This document shows positions 21,067 to 30,248 of a stretch of 64,000 nucleotides of DNA, piece after piece (within the stretch, counting starts at the first letter, position 1; each line of letters opens with the position of its first letter). Origin of the DNA: Ensifer sp. USDA 6670 (GTDB lineage Bacteria > Pseudomonadota > Alphaproteobacteria > Rhizobiales > Rhizobiaceae); NCBI GenBank assembly GCA_000421085.1, contig ATWE01000004.1, forward strand, positions 261,218 through 325,217, given 5' to 3'. The notes under the pieces are model-generated. The model searched no databases. It saw only the letters and a list, made by a program, of their open reading frames with translations, and had not been told where the DNA came from. A program made the position numbers and the translations under genes.

Positions 21067-21115
21067 TGCCCCTCACCCTAGTCCTCTCCGCGCAGGCGGA
21101 GAGGGGACTTTCGCA
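21067..21115. repeat. Palindromic intergenic element (half copy)
   Basis: CCCCTCACCCTAG followed by a hairpin CCTCTCCG (21083-21090) / CGGAGAGG (21097-21104). It resembles one half of the longer mosaic elements at 30807-30955 and 58925-59072. It lies between convergent rnhA and the peroxiredoxin gene and may serve as a terminator. Confidence 0.6.
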
Positions 21116-21143
21116 GGCAGATGCGCGCAGCCCGCTTTAGCAA

Positions 21144-21629
21144 TCAAAGCAGCTCAAGCATTGCGGCCGCACCGGAAGCGGTCGCCTGTCCCGGGCTTTC
21201 CTCGATATTCAGCGCCTTGACGATGCCATCCTCGACCAGCATCGAATAGCGTTTCGAGCGGAGGCCGAGCGTGCCGGCCGAGAGATCGATTTCCATCCCG
21301 ATCGCCTTGGTAAAGGCGGCATTCCAGTCCGAGAGGAAATGGATCTTGCCCATGCCGCCGGAGTGGGTCGCCCAGGCGCCCATCACATGCAGGTCGTTGA
21401 CCGCGACTACGGCGATATCGTCGACCCCGCGCGCAAGAATGGCGTCGCGATTTTCCAGATAGCCGGGTAAGTGGTTGAGCGAGCAGGTCGGGGTAAAAGC
21501 ACCCGGCACCGCGAAAAGAACCACGCGTTTGCCTTTGAAGAGCTCTTCGGTGGTTACCTCGACCGGGCCGTCTGCGGTCTTCTCCTTGAAGGTGGCGTTG
21601 GGCAGCTTGTCTCCGACGGCAATGGTCAC
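21144..21629 (-). CDS. Peroxiredoxin, Prx5 / AhpC-TSA (redoxin) family
   Basis: A 161-residue thiol peroxidase. PGAFTPTCSLNHLPGY holds the peroxidatic cysteine in the Prx5 consensus PGAFTPTCS; VAVNDLHVMGAW and RSKRYSMLVEDG are also typical of the Prx5 group, which is usually reduced by glutathione/glutaredoxin or thioredoxin. The GTG at 21629 is chosen because GAGGAGAG lies 7-8 bases upstream and it gives the normal length; an ATG at 21686 would add 19 unlikely residues. Confidence 0.92.
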   Translation of the reverse strand: MTIAVGDKLPNATFKEKTADGPVEVTTEELFKGKRVVLFAVPGAFTPTCSLNHLPGYLENRDAILARGVDDIAVVAVNDLHVMGAWATHSGGMGKIHFLSDWNAAFTKAIGMEIDLSAGTLGLRSKRYSMLVEDGIVKALNIEESPGQATASGAAAMLELL

Positions 21630-21682
21630 TGGTCTCTCCTCATCTCTATGCAGTAGGGGGGTCGCAGGACTATAGGGTCGGC

Positions 21683-22531
21683 TCAATCAAAGGCAAGCGT
21701 CGTTTCCATGCTGCGGCTGCCCGCGCGCAGGGTGAGCGTGATCGGCTTTCCCGCGATGTTCTTGTCCTTGCCGGAGAGCTTCACCGGAACGTCGGCCCGG
21801 CGCACGGCGCCCTTTGCACCTTGAAACACCGGCGCGCCGAAAAAGACGCCGGGCGGCCCGGCGAGAAAGAGATCGGCCGACCCGGCCGCCGCATCCGGCG
21901 GCAACACGAACTCAAGGCGTACCATACCGGCGGACGCATCGAATTTCGCTTTAAGCACCCTGAAGTTCTCGGACGGCTGTTCCGGCAGGGTGGAGAGCGC
22001 CTTTTCGATGCGCGCACCGTCGAGCGGATTGTCGAAGTCGCCGCTTTTGAGTGCAAGGGTCACATCGCCCTGCACGGGGATGCAGATATCTTCGCAGACG
22101 CCGAGGAAGACGGAGGCCCGGATGGTGACGTCGCCGCCGTCGCCGGTCCTCTTGAGCATCAGCGGGAAAGCCACCGGCGCGTCATATCCGGTGTAGCGCC
22201 CAGGCCCTTCGCCGAACGTCTTCGGCACTGGAAAGCGGATCGACTGCAGCGAGACGCCGCCGGACGGATCGAGGGTGACTTGTGGTGGTATGCCGCTTGC
22301 GCCGGGGTCCCGCCAATAGGTCTTCCAGCCGGGGTTGAGTCGAACCTCGAGAATGGCGGGAATGATACCATCCGGGTTCGGGTGCGAAGCGACGATGCGG
22401 AAAGCGCCGCCGGGCGAGGTCACCCATTCGCTGGCGGCTCCATGGGACTGGCCAGGAAGAAAAAAAACGAGGAGAAGGCTTGCCGTCGCGATGCGCTGGG
22501 CCATCTTCATTGGGGTCGAGCGTCGGGTCAT
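21683..22531 (-). CDS. Periplasmic protein with DsbD N-terminal-like domain
   Basis: About 282 residues. A signal peptide ends near QSHGA. The mature part matches the alpha-domain family of DsbD/ScsB: WKTYWRDPGASGIPP, FPVPKTFGEGPGRYTGYDAPV, and a CEDIC motif with two cysteines in FLGVCEDICIPVQGDV. There is no transmembrane electron-transfer domain and no partner gene nearby, so the source of electrons is unclear. It is probably a stand-alone periplasmic thiol protein. The start is uncertain (22510 and 22579 also possible). Divergent from the YqgE gene. Confidence 0.75.
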   Translation of the reverse strand: MTRRSTPMKMAQRIATASLLLVFFLPGQSHGAASEWVTSPGGAFRIVASHPNPDGIIPAILEVRLNPGWKTYWRDPGASGIPPQVTLDPSGGVSLQSIRFPVPKTFGEGPGRYTGYDAPVAFPLMLKRTGDGGDVTIRASVFLGVCEDICIPVQGDVTLALKSGDFDNPLDGARIEKALSTLPEQPSENFRVLKAKFDASAGMVRLEFVLPPDAAAGSADLFLAGPPGVFFGAPVFQGAKGAVRRADVPVKLSGKDKNIAGKPITLTLRAGSRSMETTLAFD

Positions 22532-22713
22532 GCCAAAGCTGTATCGCGTTTCGCCCTTGGTCTCCAGCGGTCCCGACATGCCGCTGCGATCATAATTGCT
22601 TGATCGGCAAGACGAAAGCATGAACAGGGTGGCGCTTGCGTGGGCGCAAATTTCGGCGAACGCCACGTAGAAGCGCTTTTCATTTCGTCGCGAATTGATA
22701 GGCTATTATCATC

Positions 22714-23319
22714 ATGGCGAAAAACGTGCTGAATACGATACGCGAACGTGGCTTCCTTGACGGTCAATTCCTGATCGCCATGCCCGGCATGTTCGACACC
22801 AATTTCGCCCGGACGGTCATCTTCGTCTGCGCCCATTCGGAAGACGGCGCGATGGGTTTCATCCTTAATCGTCCGCAGCGCCTGACCTTCCCGGATGTTC
22901 TGCTGCACCTGCAGCTTCTCGACCCGGACGAGGCCATCCGCCTGCCATCGGCTACGCGCGAGTTCCAGATCCAGGCCGGGGGCCCCGTCGAGACCGGCCG
23001 CGGCTTCGTGCTGCATTCGGATGATTACCTGAGCGACTCCAGCATTCCCGTCAGTGACGACATCTGCCTGACGGCGACGCTCGATATCGTCAGGGCGATC
23101 TCGCGCGGCGAAGGACCTCTCAAGGCCACTATGCTGCTCGGCTATGCGGGCTGGGGCCCAGGCCAGTTGGAGGCCGAAATCACCCAAAACGGCTGGCTGA
23201 CCTGCGCTGCGCAGGAGGAGCTGATCTTCAGCCGGGACCTCGACGAGAAGTACGACAGAGCGCTGGCCCTGATGGGTGTCAGCCCGGCGATGCTCTCGAC
23301 GGACTCCGGCCACGCCTGA
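22714..23319 (+). CDS. YqgE/AlgH family protein (UPF0301)
   Basis: A 201-residue cytoplasmic protein. [36 protein letters not shown] is the family opening, with [16 protein letters not shown] and [14 protein letters not shown] further on; the length is right. AlgH was first linked to alginate regulation in Pseudomonas, but the general function remains unknown. ATG 22714 begins close to a conserved start. A half-copy palindromic element follows at 23334-23375. Confidence 0.92.
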   Translation: MAKNVLNTIRERGFLDGQFLIAMPGMFDTNFARTVIFVCAHSEDGAMGFILNRPQRLTFPDVLLHLQLLDPDEAIRLPSATREFQIQAGGPVETGRGFVLHSDDYLSDSSIPVSDDICLTATLDIVRAISRGEGPLKATMLLGYAGWGPGQLEAEITQNGWLTCAAQEELIFSRDLDEKYDRALALMGVSPAMLSTDSGHA

Positions 23320-23333
23320 AAACGTGATTGATT

Positions 23334-23375
23334 GCCCCTCATCCGCCACCGGCACCTTCGCCCCAGAGGCGGATT
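23334..23375. repeat. Degenerate palindromic element after yqgE
   Basis: GCCCCTCATCCGCCACCGGC then ACCTTCGCCCC-AGA-GGCGG. The opening matches the left arm of the element in the bet operon (58925 onward). It lies between convergent genes. Confidence 0.5.
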
Positions 23376-23390
23376 AAGTGGCAGACGCCT

Positions 23391-26303
23391 TCAAGCCCTT
23401 TTCATCAGCGGAAATCGCTCCTTCAGGAGCCTCAGGATGGATTCCGATCCGACCGGCGGACCGAACAGGAAGCTTTGACCGTAGTCGCAACCCATCTGCG
23501 CGAGCTGGATCGCATCCTCCTCGGATTCGATTCCCTCCGCGACCACCCGCATGTCGAGCTCGCGCGCCATCGTGATCACCGCGCGCAGGATGACGGCGCG
23601 CTTGTCGCTTGGATCGCGCACCAGCGCCTTGTCGATCTTGATCGTGTCGAAAGGGAAGCGGGTGAGATAGGAGAGCGACGAGTGGCCGGTGCCGAAATCG
23701 TCCAGCGCCAGCCGCAGCCCGGCTTCCCGCAGCTTTTCGAGCACGAGCCTGGCCTGCTCGGGGTTCTCCATGACAAGCGACTCCGTCAGTTCCATTTTGA
23801 TCTGCGCCGGATCGCAGCGGCTCTTGCTGAGAATCGCGCGAATGTCGTCATAAAGTTCGTTGTTCAGAAGCTGTGCACTCGACAGATTGATCGAGATGAA
23901 GATCGGTAGGTCGCCGGTCTGCGTCTGCCACTCGGCAAGATCGCTCGTGGCCTTGTCGAAGGCGAACAGACCCAGCTGGTTTATCAGGTCGGAATTCTCC
24001 GCGATGGGGATGAATTCGGTCGGCGAAATATTTCCGCGCTTCGGATGGTCCCATCGCATGAGAGCCTCGAAGCCGGCAATCTCGGCATCGCTGAGGCGAA
24101 CGATGGGCTGGTATACGAGGGAAAGCTCCTTGCGCTCGATGGCGCGTTTCAGGTCGGCTTCGAGCTGTAGGCGGTCCGAGCCGGAGGTCCGGAAAGCCGG
24201 ACGGAACGGCTCGACCCGGTTGCCGCCCGCCTTCTTGGCGCGGAACATCGCAAGCTCGGCATCGTCGAGCAGTCCGGCGGCGCTCTGCTCCTGATCGAGC
24301 CAAGAGACGAGGCCGATCGAAGCGGTCAGGTTGATCTCCCGATTTGCGTAGTTGAGCGGGACCATGATCGCCTTGCTGACCGCATCGGCGAAGTCGGCGA
24401 TCTTGGCCGGATCGCGCTCGGACATGAGGATCAAGCCGAACTGGTCGCCGCCAAGACGCGCGAGCGTGTCCTGCGGGCGCAGAAGCCTGCGCAGGCGGCG
24501 CGTCAGCGCGATGAGGACATTGTCGCCGGCGGCGATTCCCAGCATGTCGTTGACCTGCTTGTAGCGGTCGATGTCGATGGCAAGCACGGTCGGTCGTATC
24601 GAGTTGCTGCCGGCGCCCATCAGGAGGATCGCCTGCAGCCGATCGAGAAAGACCTGTCTGTTCGGCAGGCCGGTCAGATTGTCCAGAAGCGCGTTGTGCA
24701 AGAGCCGCTCGACCGAATTGCGCTGTTCGGTGATGTCGTTGATGGTCCCGACGCACCGGATGATTTCGCCATTGGCGCCGAGCACCGGGCGCGCCCGGAT
24801 CGAGAGCCAATGATAATGGCCATCCTCCGCGCGCACGCGGAATTCATGGTTGAGCCGCCCGCGGCGATGCTCGAGCAGCACGTCGAGCGTAGCGCGGAAA
24901 CGGTCGCGGTCATCGGGGTGCAGCCGCGGCACCCAGTTGCGCACCGGACCGTTCATCGTTCCGAGCGAAAGCCCGAGTTGATGCGAGATATCGGGAATGG
25001 TAACGACCCGGTCGCGCGCCACGTCCCAGTCCCAGACGGTATCGCCTGAACCCGTGAGTGCCAGCGCCTGGCGCTCGAGATCGGAGAACAGGCCGAGCTG
25101 ATAGGCCCCGCCGGAAAAGGCGTGCTGCATGACGGTGAAGCCGATCAGGAGCACGATGAGCACGAGGCCGCCGCCGAGTGCCGGCTGCACGATGTCATTG
25201 GCGAGTTGGCCGGTTACCGCGAGCCAGGCGCCGAACAGCCACACAAGGATCAACAGCCAGGCGGGAACGAGAAGGATTGCGCGGTCATAACGGTTGAAGC
25301 CCAGATAGGCGATCAGCACGATGCCGACGGTTGCCGTCAGCGCGAAGGACAGGCGGGCGATGCCGGAGGCGATCGCCGGATCGTAGACGGCGACGCCGAA
25401 GAGCAGCCCGAGGCCGAGAATCCAAGCGAGCGTCGCGTAGCCGAGATGCTGATGCCAGCGATTGAGATTGAGATAGGTGAACAGAAAGACCACGAGCCCG
25501 GCTGCGAGGAACACTTCGGTTCCCGCTCGCCATATCCGCTCGTCGTCGGCAGTCACCGTGATGAGCTTCGAAAGGAAGCCGAAATCGACGCAGATATAGG
25601 CAAGCACGGCCCAGGCGAGCGCGGCGGTGGCCGGCAGCATCGACGTGCCCTTGACGACGAAAAGGATCGTCAGGAAAACCGCGAGCAGACCGGCGATGCC
25701 GAGCACGATACCGCGGTAGAGGGTGAAGGCGTTGACGGTATCCTTGTAGGCGTCCGGCTGCCAAAGATAGATCTGCGGCAGCTCCGGCGTGGTGAGTTCC
25801 GCAACGAAAGTGATGACCGCACCCGGATTGAGCGTGATTCGGAAGACGTCCGCTTCTTCGCTCGGTTGCCGGTCCAGCGCAAAACCCTCGCTCGGCGTGA
25901 TCGAGAGTATGCGCTGCGAGCCGAGGTCGGGCCAGAAGAGCTTCGAATTCACGAGGCGGAAATGCGGTGCGACGATAACGCGTTCGAGCTGTTCTTCCGA
26001 AACATTGGCGAGCGCGAATACGGCCCAGTCGCCCTGGTGGTTTTCCGTGCTGGAACGCACTTCGATGCGTCTGACGATGCCGTCCGTGCCGGGGGCGGTC
26101 GAAACCTGAAAGGCATCGCCTCTGCCGCTGTAGATCTCCGTCGTGGCGGTGAGATCGAGCGCCGTGTCCTCGCGCGAGATTTTCACCGGCTCGAGCGCAT
26201 GCGCAACACCGCCGCCGAGACCAAGGGCGAAAACGACGAGTGCGACCAGAAACGCCGCCAGCCTTGCGGCTGGCCATGCGAACGGCTTACGGACAAGGGG
26301 CAT
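23391..26303 (-). CDS. Membrane-bound GGDEF-EAL cyclic-di-GMP protein with PAS and 7TM sensor region
   Basis: About 970 residues. A signal/anchor segment near the N-terminus is followed by a periplasmic beta-rich domain (to about 180) and seven closely spaced transmembrane helices (about 190-390), like 7TMR-DISM receptors. Next come a PAS domain ending GTINDITEQRNSVERLL, a GGDEF domain whose signature reads GGDQF, and an EAL domain with EALMRWDHP, ELTESLVME, DDFGTGHSSLSYL, IKIDKALVRD and VAEGIE all intact. Phosphodiesterase activity is likely; the altered GGDQF may be regulatory. The start ATG 26303 overlaps the stop of the upstream acetyltransferase (TGATG). Confidence 0.88.
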   Translation of the reverse strand: MPLVRKPFAWPAARLAAFLVALVVFALGLGGGVAHALEPVKISREDTALDLTATTEIYSGRGDAFQVSTAPGTDGIVRRIEVRSSTENHQGDWAVFALANVSEEQLERVIVAPHFRLVNSKLFWPDLGSQRILSITPSEGFALDRQPSEEADVFRITLNPGAVITFVAELTTPELPQIYLWQPDAYKDTVNAFTLYRGIVLGIAGLLAVFLTILFVVKGTSMLPATAALAWAVLAYICVDFGFLSKLITVTADDERIWRAGTEVFLAAGLVVFLFTYLNLNRWHQHLGYATLAWILGLGLLFGVAVYDPAIASGIARLSFALTATVGIVLIAYLGFNRYDRAILLVPAWLLILVWLFGAWLAVTGQLANDIVQPALGGGLVLIVLLIGFTVMQHAFSGGAYQLGLFSDLERQALALTGSGDTVWDWDVARDRVVTIPDISHQLGLSLGTMNGPVRNWVPRLHPDDRDRFRATLDVLLEHRRGRLNHEFRVRAEDGHYHWLSIRARPVLGANGEIIRCVGTINDITEQRNSVERLLHNALLDNLTGLPNRQVFLDRLQAILLMGAGSNSIRPTVLAIDIDRYKQVNDMLGIAAGDNVLIALTRRLRRLLRPQDTLARLGGDQFGLILMSERDPAKIADFADAVSKAIMVPLNYANREINLTASIGLVSWLDQEQSAAGLLDDAELAMFRAKKAGGNRVEPFRPAFRTSGSDRLQLEADLKRAIERKELSLVYQPIVRLSDAEIAGFEALMRWDHPKRGNISPTEFIPIAENSDLINQLGLFAFDKATSDLAEWQTQTGDLPIFISINLSSAQLLNNELYDDIRAILSKSRCDPAQIKMELTESLVMENPEQARLVLEKLREAGLRLALDDFGTGHSSLSYLTRFPFDTIKIDKALVRDPSDKRAVILRAVITMARELDMRVVAEGIESEEDAIQLAQMGCDYGQSFLFGPPVGSESILRLLKERFPLMKRA

Positions 26304-26914
26304 CAAAGGGGCATATTCCTGTTGGGTGCGGTATCGACGGAGAGGAGCGAAAACATCAAGTGGTCCCGCCACTGCCCGTTTATCTTCAAATATTGTCTCA
26401 AATAGCCTTCACGCTCAAAGCCGGCCTTTTCAAGGAGCCGGATGCTCCGTGTGTTGTCTGGAATACAGGCTGCTTCGATACGGTGCAACTCGAGCCCCGT
26501 GAAGATGTAGGGGATCGTGAGCTTCAAGGCTTCGTACATATGGCCTTGCCCGGCGTGCTTCTGGCCCATCCAGTAGCCGATCATGCAGTTCTGCGCCGCC
26601 CCGCGGCGGATATGACCGATGGTAAGACCGCCAAGCAGCGTTTCGTCCGGCCTGTGGAAGAGAAAGAGCGGCACGGCCTGACCGGACGCATATTCCTGCT
26701 CGTTGCGATTGACGCGGCTGCGAAAGGCGCCTTCGGTCATTTCGTCGGCGCGCCAGGTAGGCTCCCACGGCTCCAGGAAGGTGCGGCTTTCGCTGCGCAA
26801 CCGATACCATTGCCGGTAGTCGGCGTAGCGGGGCAGGCGCAGGACATAATGCAGGCTGGCGATCTCGACCGTCTCCGGCTGCCGCGAAAGGAACCGAAAA
26901 ACCGATCGTGTCAT
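26303..26914 (-). CDS. rimJ: RimJ/RimL-type GNAT N-acetyltransferase
   Basis: A 203-residue acetyltransferase. The acetyl-CoA loop region is GYWMGQKHAGQGHMYEAL, followed by HRIEAACIPDNTRSIRLLEKAGFEREGYLRQYL, close to RimJ, which acetylates the N-terminal alanine of ribosomal protein S5. The family is broad, so the substrate is inferred. The stop overlaps the start of the GGDEF-EAL gene by one base, which implies coupled translation of two seemingly unrelated products. Confidence 0.83.
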   Translation of the reverse strand: MTRSVFRFLSRQPETVEIASLHYVLRLPRYADYRQWYRLRSESRTFLEPWEPTWRADEMTEGAFRSRVNRNEQEYASGQAVPLFLFHRPDETLLGGLTIGHIRRGAAQNCMIGYWMGQKHAGQGHMYEALKLTIPYIFTGLELHRIEAACIPDNTRSIRLLEKAGFEREGYLRQYLKINGQWRDHLMFSLLSVDTAPNRNMPL

Positions 26915-27183
26915 CTATGCCTCCAGGCCAGTACCGCGCCGACGCCGCAGTTCGGTCGAACCGAATGCATGTCGCCCTAAAACATGCGGCGGTTTTGGAC
27001 GACGACCTGCACGAAAACAATGCCCTAGAGCACGCCGCATGAATCCGATCGAATGCGACGGGCTTCAGGGCACTGTCTCATTGCGAAACGTTGCACAAGT
27101 TTACGCCCAAATCGAATCCGATTTTAAGAATTCTACAAGGAAAACGAGGACCTTGAAGGAAGGATGCGGCCAGCAAAGGCCGG
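26915..27183. repeat. Intergenic region with rhizobial interspersed-repeat-like text
   Basis: No gene seen. The stretch 26968-27030 (GCATGTCGCCCTAAAACATG...CGGTTTTGGACGACGAC...CCCTAGAGC) reads like the short mosaic repeats scattered between rhizobial genes. It should contain the promoter of the rimJ unit and the 3' end of the M16 peptidase unit. Confidence 0.45.
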
Positions 27184-28485
27184 TCAGCTCGCCGCAGCAC
27201 GTATCGTATCTGCCTTCGTGGTCAGCGAAGACAATATGTCGTTCAGCGGAGCGAGCTGCTCGAGCGGCCCGATGGCCGACAGCGTCGGAACCGTGTCGAA
27301 GAACAGGCGGCCGGCAAGGTCGGTCAGGCGCTCGATGGTGATGCCCGACAGGCGTTCCATCAGCTCCTCGTTGGGAATCGGCCGGCCGTATAACATCATC
27401 TGCCGTGCGATTTGTCCCGCGCGTGCCGCCGGGCTTTCCTGGCCCATCAGCAATTGTGCGCGAATCTGTGCGCGGGCACGCTCGATCTCCTGCTGATCGA
27501 TGCTCAAGGACGACTTGCGCAATTCATCGACGATCACCGGCATCAATTCCGGCAGGTTTTCTCCGCCCGTTGCCGCATGTACGCCGAAGATGCCGGTATC
27601 GGAAAAGCCCCAGTGGAAGGCGTAGACCGAATAACAGAGGCCCCTGTGTTCGCGCACTTCCTGGAACAGGCGGGACGACATGCCGCCGCCGAGGATGTTG
27701 GCAAGGATCTGCGAACAATAGAAATCACGGGCGTGATAGGCCTTGCCTTCGAAGCCGAGCAGAACCTGCGCGTCCATCAAGTCGCGGCTCTCGCGGCTGT
27801 CGCCGCCGGTGTAGCGCGCGGTCTCGATGACGGGAGCGCAAACGGGTTCGGCGGGCAGGGAGGCGAAACGCTCCTCCACCTGGCGCACGATGGTGTCGTG
27901 ATCGACGGCGCCGGCGGCAACGATGAAGGTGCGGTCGGTCGTATAGTTGCGGCCGAGATACTGCCGGATCTGATCCGCGCTGAAGGACATCACCGTTTCC
28001 GGCGTGCCGAGGATCGGCCTGCCGACCGTCTGGCCGCGATAGGCTGTCTCGGCGAAGCGATCGAAGACGACGTCGTCCGGCGTGTCGTCCGCCGCACCGA
28101 TCTCCTGCAGGATGACCTGCTTCTCGCGACGGAGCTCGTCTGCCTCGAAGGTGGATTCGGTCAGAATGTCGGCGAGAATATCGACCGCCAGCGGCAGATG
28201 GTCCTTGAGTACGCGGGCATAGTAGGAAGTCGTTTCGGTCGAGGTGGCGGCGTTGACCTCGCCGCCCACATTCTCGATTTCCTCGGCGATCTGGCGGGCG
28301 CTGCGCCGCCTCGTGCCCTTGAAAGCCATGTGCTCCAGGAGATGCGCAATTCCGTGTTCATTCACGGTTTCGTTGCGCGAACCGGACTTGATCCAAACTC
28401 CCAGCGCCACGCTTTCCAGATGCGGCATCCGCTCGGTAACCACCGTCAGCCCGGAAGGGAGCCGGGTGCACTCAACTTTCATCAT
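27184..28485 (-). CDS. M16 family zinc peptidase (processing-peptidase type)
   Basis: A 433-residue protein. HLLEHMAFKGT is the inverted zinc motif HxxEH, with the third ligand Glu about 75 residues on, near EKQVILQEI. GGGMSSRLFQEVREHRGLCYSVYAF is the glycine-rich substrate loop and conserved C-terminal lobe segment of mitochondrial processing peptidase beta and bacterial relatives. No signal peptide, so it probably acts on peptides in the cytoplasm. It lies 15 bases after thrC on the same strand, a pairing common in rhizobia. Confidence 0.92.
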   Translation of the reverse strand: MMKVECTRLPSGLTVVTERMPHLESVALGVWIKSGSRNETVNEHGIAHLLEHMAFKGTRRRSARQIAEEIENVGGEVNAATSTETTSYYARVLKDHLPLAVDILADILTESTFEADELRREKQVILQEIGAADDTPDDVVFDRFAETAYRGQTVGRPILGTPETVMSFSADQIRQYLGRNYTTDRTFIVAAGAVDHDTIVRQVEERFASLPAEPVCAPVIETARYTGGDSRESRDLMDAQVLLGFEGKAYHARDFYCSQILANILGGGMSSRLFQEVREHRGLCYSVYAFHWGFSDTGIFGVHAATGGENLPELMPVIVDELRKSSLSIDQQEIERARAQIRAQLLMGQESPAARAGQIARQMMLYGRPIPNEELMERLSGITIERLTDLAGRLFFDTVPTLSAIGPLEQLAPLNDILSSLTTKADTIRAAAS

Positions 28486-28500
28486 CCGTGATCTTTCGCT

Positions 28501-29901
28501 CTATTCCCGAACGCGGGTACGCTCGCCGATGAAGGTTTCGACGCTCTTGAGCTCCGGATCCAGGATGTCGAAACGCTCCGCCCTAGTCATGAGATCAGCA
28601 AGCCACGTCGGAAGCGCGGGGTCAATACCACTTGCCGATTTTACTGCGGCGGGAAATTTTGCCGGATGGGCCGTCGCGAGGGTGACCATCGGGGCGGAGT
28701 TCTTCTCGTGCCTGGCTGCCACGAAAACGCCGATTGCAGTATGCGGATCAAGGAGATAGCCGGTCTCGTCAAAGGTCTTGCGGATCGTTTTCGCCACGTC
28801 TTTCTCCGAGGCGCGGCCAGCGCGAAATTCCTTGCGGATTTTTTTCAGCGCAGCGTCGCCGATCGTGAACGAGCCGGATTGCCTGAGGCTCGCCATGGCC
28901 GCGCGGACTTCCGCCGGATCGCGCTCGTTCGCCTCGAAGATGAGCCTTTCGAAGTTCGACGAGATCTGGATGTCCATCGAAGGCGAGGTCGTCGCCTTGA
29001 CGTCGCGCATCTCGTAGCGACCGTTCTTCAGAGTGCGCGCCAGAATGTCGTTTTCATTGGTGGCGATGATCAGCTTGTCGATCGGCAGGCCCATGCGCTT
29101 GGCGACGTAGCCCGCGAAGATATCGCCGAAATTGCCGGTAGGCACGGTGAAGGAGATCTTCCGGTCGGGCGCGCCGAGAGCGACCGCCGTCGTGAAATAG
29201 TAGACGATCTGGGCCATGATGCGCGCCCAGTTGATCGAATTGACGCCGGAAAGCTTCACGCGGTCGCGGAAGGCCTGATCGTTGAACATGGCTTTGACCA
29301 AGTTCTGGCAGTCGTCGAAATTGCCTTTGACGGCAACCGCGTGCACGTTCGATGCCGTGGACGTGGTCATCTGTCTTTGCTGCACCGGCGACACTTTGCC
29401 CTGCGGAAAGAGGATGAAGATGTCGGTGCGATCGCGGCCGGCGAAGGCGTCGATCGCGGCACCGCCGGTATCGCCGGAAGTCGCTCCCACGATTGTCGCC
29501 CGCTCGCCCCGTTCAGCAAGCACATAGTCCATCAGCCGAGCGAGCAACTGCATGGCGACATCCTTGAAGGCGAGCGTCGAACCGTGAAAGAGCTCCATAA
29601 CGAAGGCGTTCGGTCCGGTCTGGACCAGGGGTGCGACGGCCGGATGGCGGAAGGTGGCGTAGGCTTCGTCGATCATCTCGCGGAACTTGGTCGCCGGGAT
29701 TTCGCCATTGGTGAAGGGTTCGAGAACGGTGAAGGCGATCTCCTGATAGGATTTGCCGCGCAGCGCCCGGATCTCCTTCTTCGAGAGCGTTGGCCATTCC
29801 TTCGGCAGGTAGAGCCCGCCGTCGCGGGCAAGTCCCGCCAGAAGAGCATCGCAAAAACCGAGAGAGGCCGCTTCTCCCCGTGTCGAAATATATTTCACCA
29901 T
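28501..29901 (-). CDS. thrC: Threonine synthase
   Basis: A 466-residue PLP enzyme that converts O-phosphohomoserine to threonine. MVKYISTRGEA opens the protein, LFHGSTLAFKDVAMQ contains the PLP lysine, GATSGDTGGAAI binds phosphate, and VPTGNFGDIFAGYVAKRMGLP is conserved. ATG 29901 is preferred over 29907 because AAGGA lies 5 bases upstream. It is first in a thrC-M16 peptidase operon; its substrate is made by ThrB at 19585. Confidence 0.97.
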   Translation of the reverse strand: MVKYISTRGEAASLGFCDALLAGLARDGGLYLPKEWPTLSKKEIRALRGKSYQEIAFTVLEPFTNGEIPATKFREMIDEAYATFRHPAVAPLVQTGPNAFVMELFHGSTLAFKDVAMQLLARLMDYVLAERGERATIVGATSGDTGGAAIDAFAGRDRTDIFILFPQGKVSPVQQRQMTTSTASNVHAVAVKGNFDDCQNLVKAMFNDQAFRDRVKLSGVNSINWARIMAQIVYYFTTAVALGAPDRKISFTVPTGNFGDIFAGYVAKRMGLPIDKLIIATNENDILARTLKNGRYEMRDVKATTSPSMDIQISSNFERLIFEANERDPAEVRAAMASLRQSGSFTIGDAALKKIRKEFRAGRASEKDVAKTIRKTFDETGYLLDPHTAIGVFVAARHEKNSAPMVTLATAHPAKFPAAVKSASGIDPALPTWLADLMTRAERFDILDPELKSVETFIGERTRVRE

Positions 29902-30248
29902 CGTCATCCTTCGTCGTTTGCGCGTCTGAATGAGACGCGCGGCGCTGCAGGCGCTTTTGCGTCAGTCCCTGGCAAACCGCGCGGCCATTCTTGTCACCGT
30001 GGCAATTTCACGTCCGTTTCGGAAATTTCGGTTGGGGAGCGTGGACCGGTCGATTTTTGATTTCGCCGCTGCTATAGACGATGCCCGAAGGTCAAGAAAG
30101 ACCTCCGGCCGTTTTCGGCCCAGAGCTTGAATTGACCCGAGCGGTGTCAAGCTCTCGCCCGTTGAAGCCGGCCGCGGCGAGTTTGGCTTGCTCCAAGCCG
30201 AAATCATCGCGGTTCGGGAGTTCGTCCGTTCAGTAGAGGTTGTGCAAC
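29902..30248. other. Divergent promoter region between thrC and a lipoprotein gene
   Basis: These 347 bases hold no gene that I can support. A run of imperfect inverted text (GGTCAAGAAAGACC at 30091-30104, arms GGTC/GACC plus AAG) and the AGAGG ribosome site at 30235-30239 are visible. I see no leader-peptide attenuator with runs of Thr or Ile codons before thrC. Confidence 0.5.

Noticed and set aside
25122-26405. A 427-codon plus-strand frame opposite the membrane part of the GGDEF-EAL gene
   Set aside because: Asp/Glu/Gly-rich shadow of transmembrane codons; no family match.
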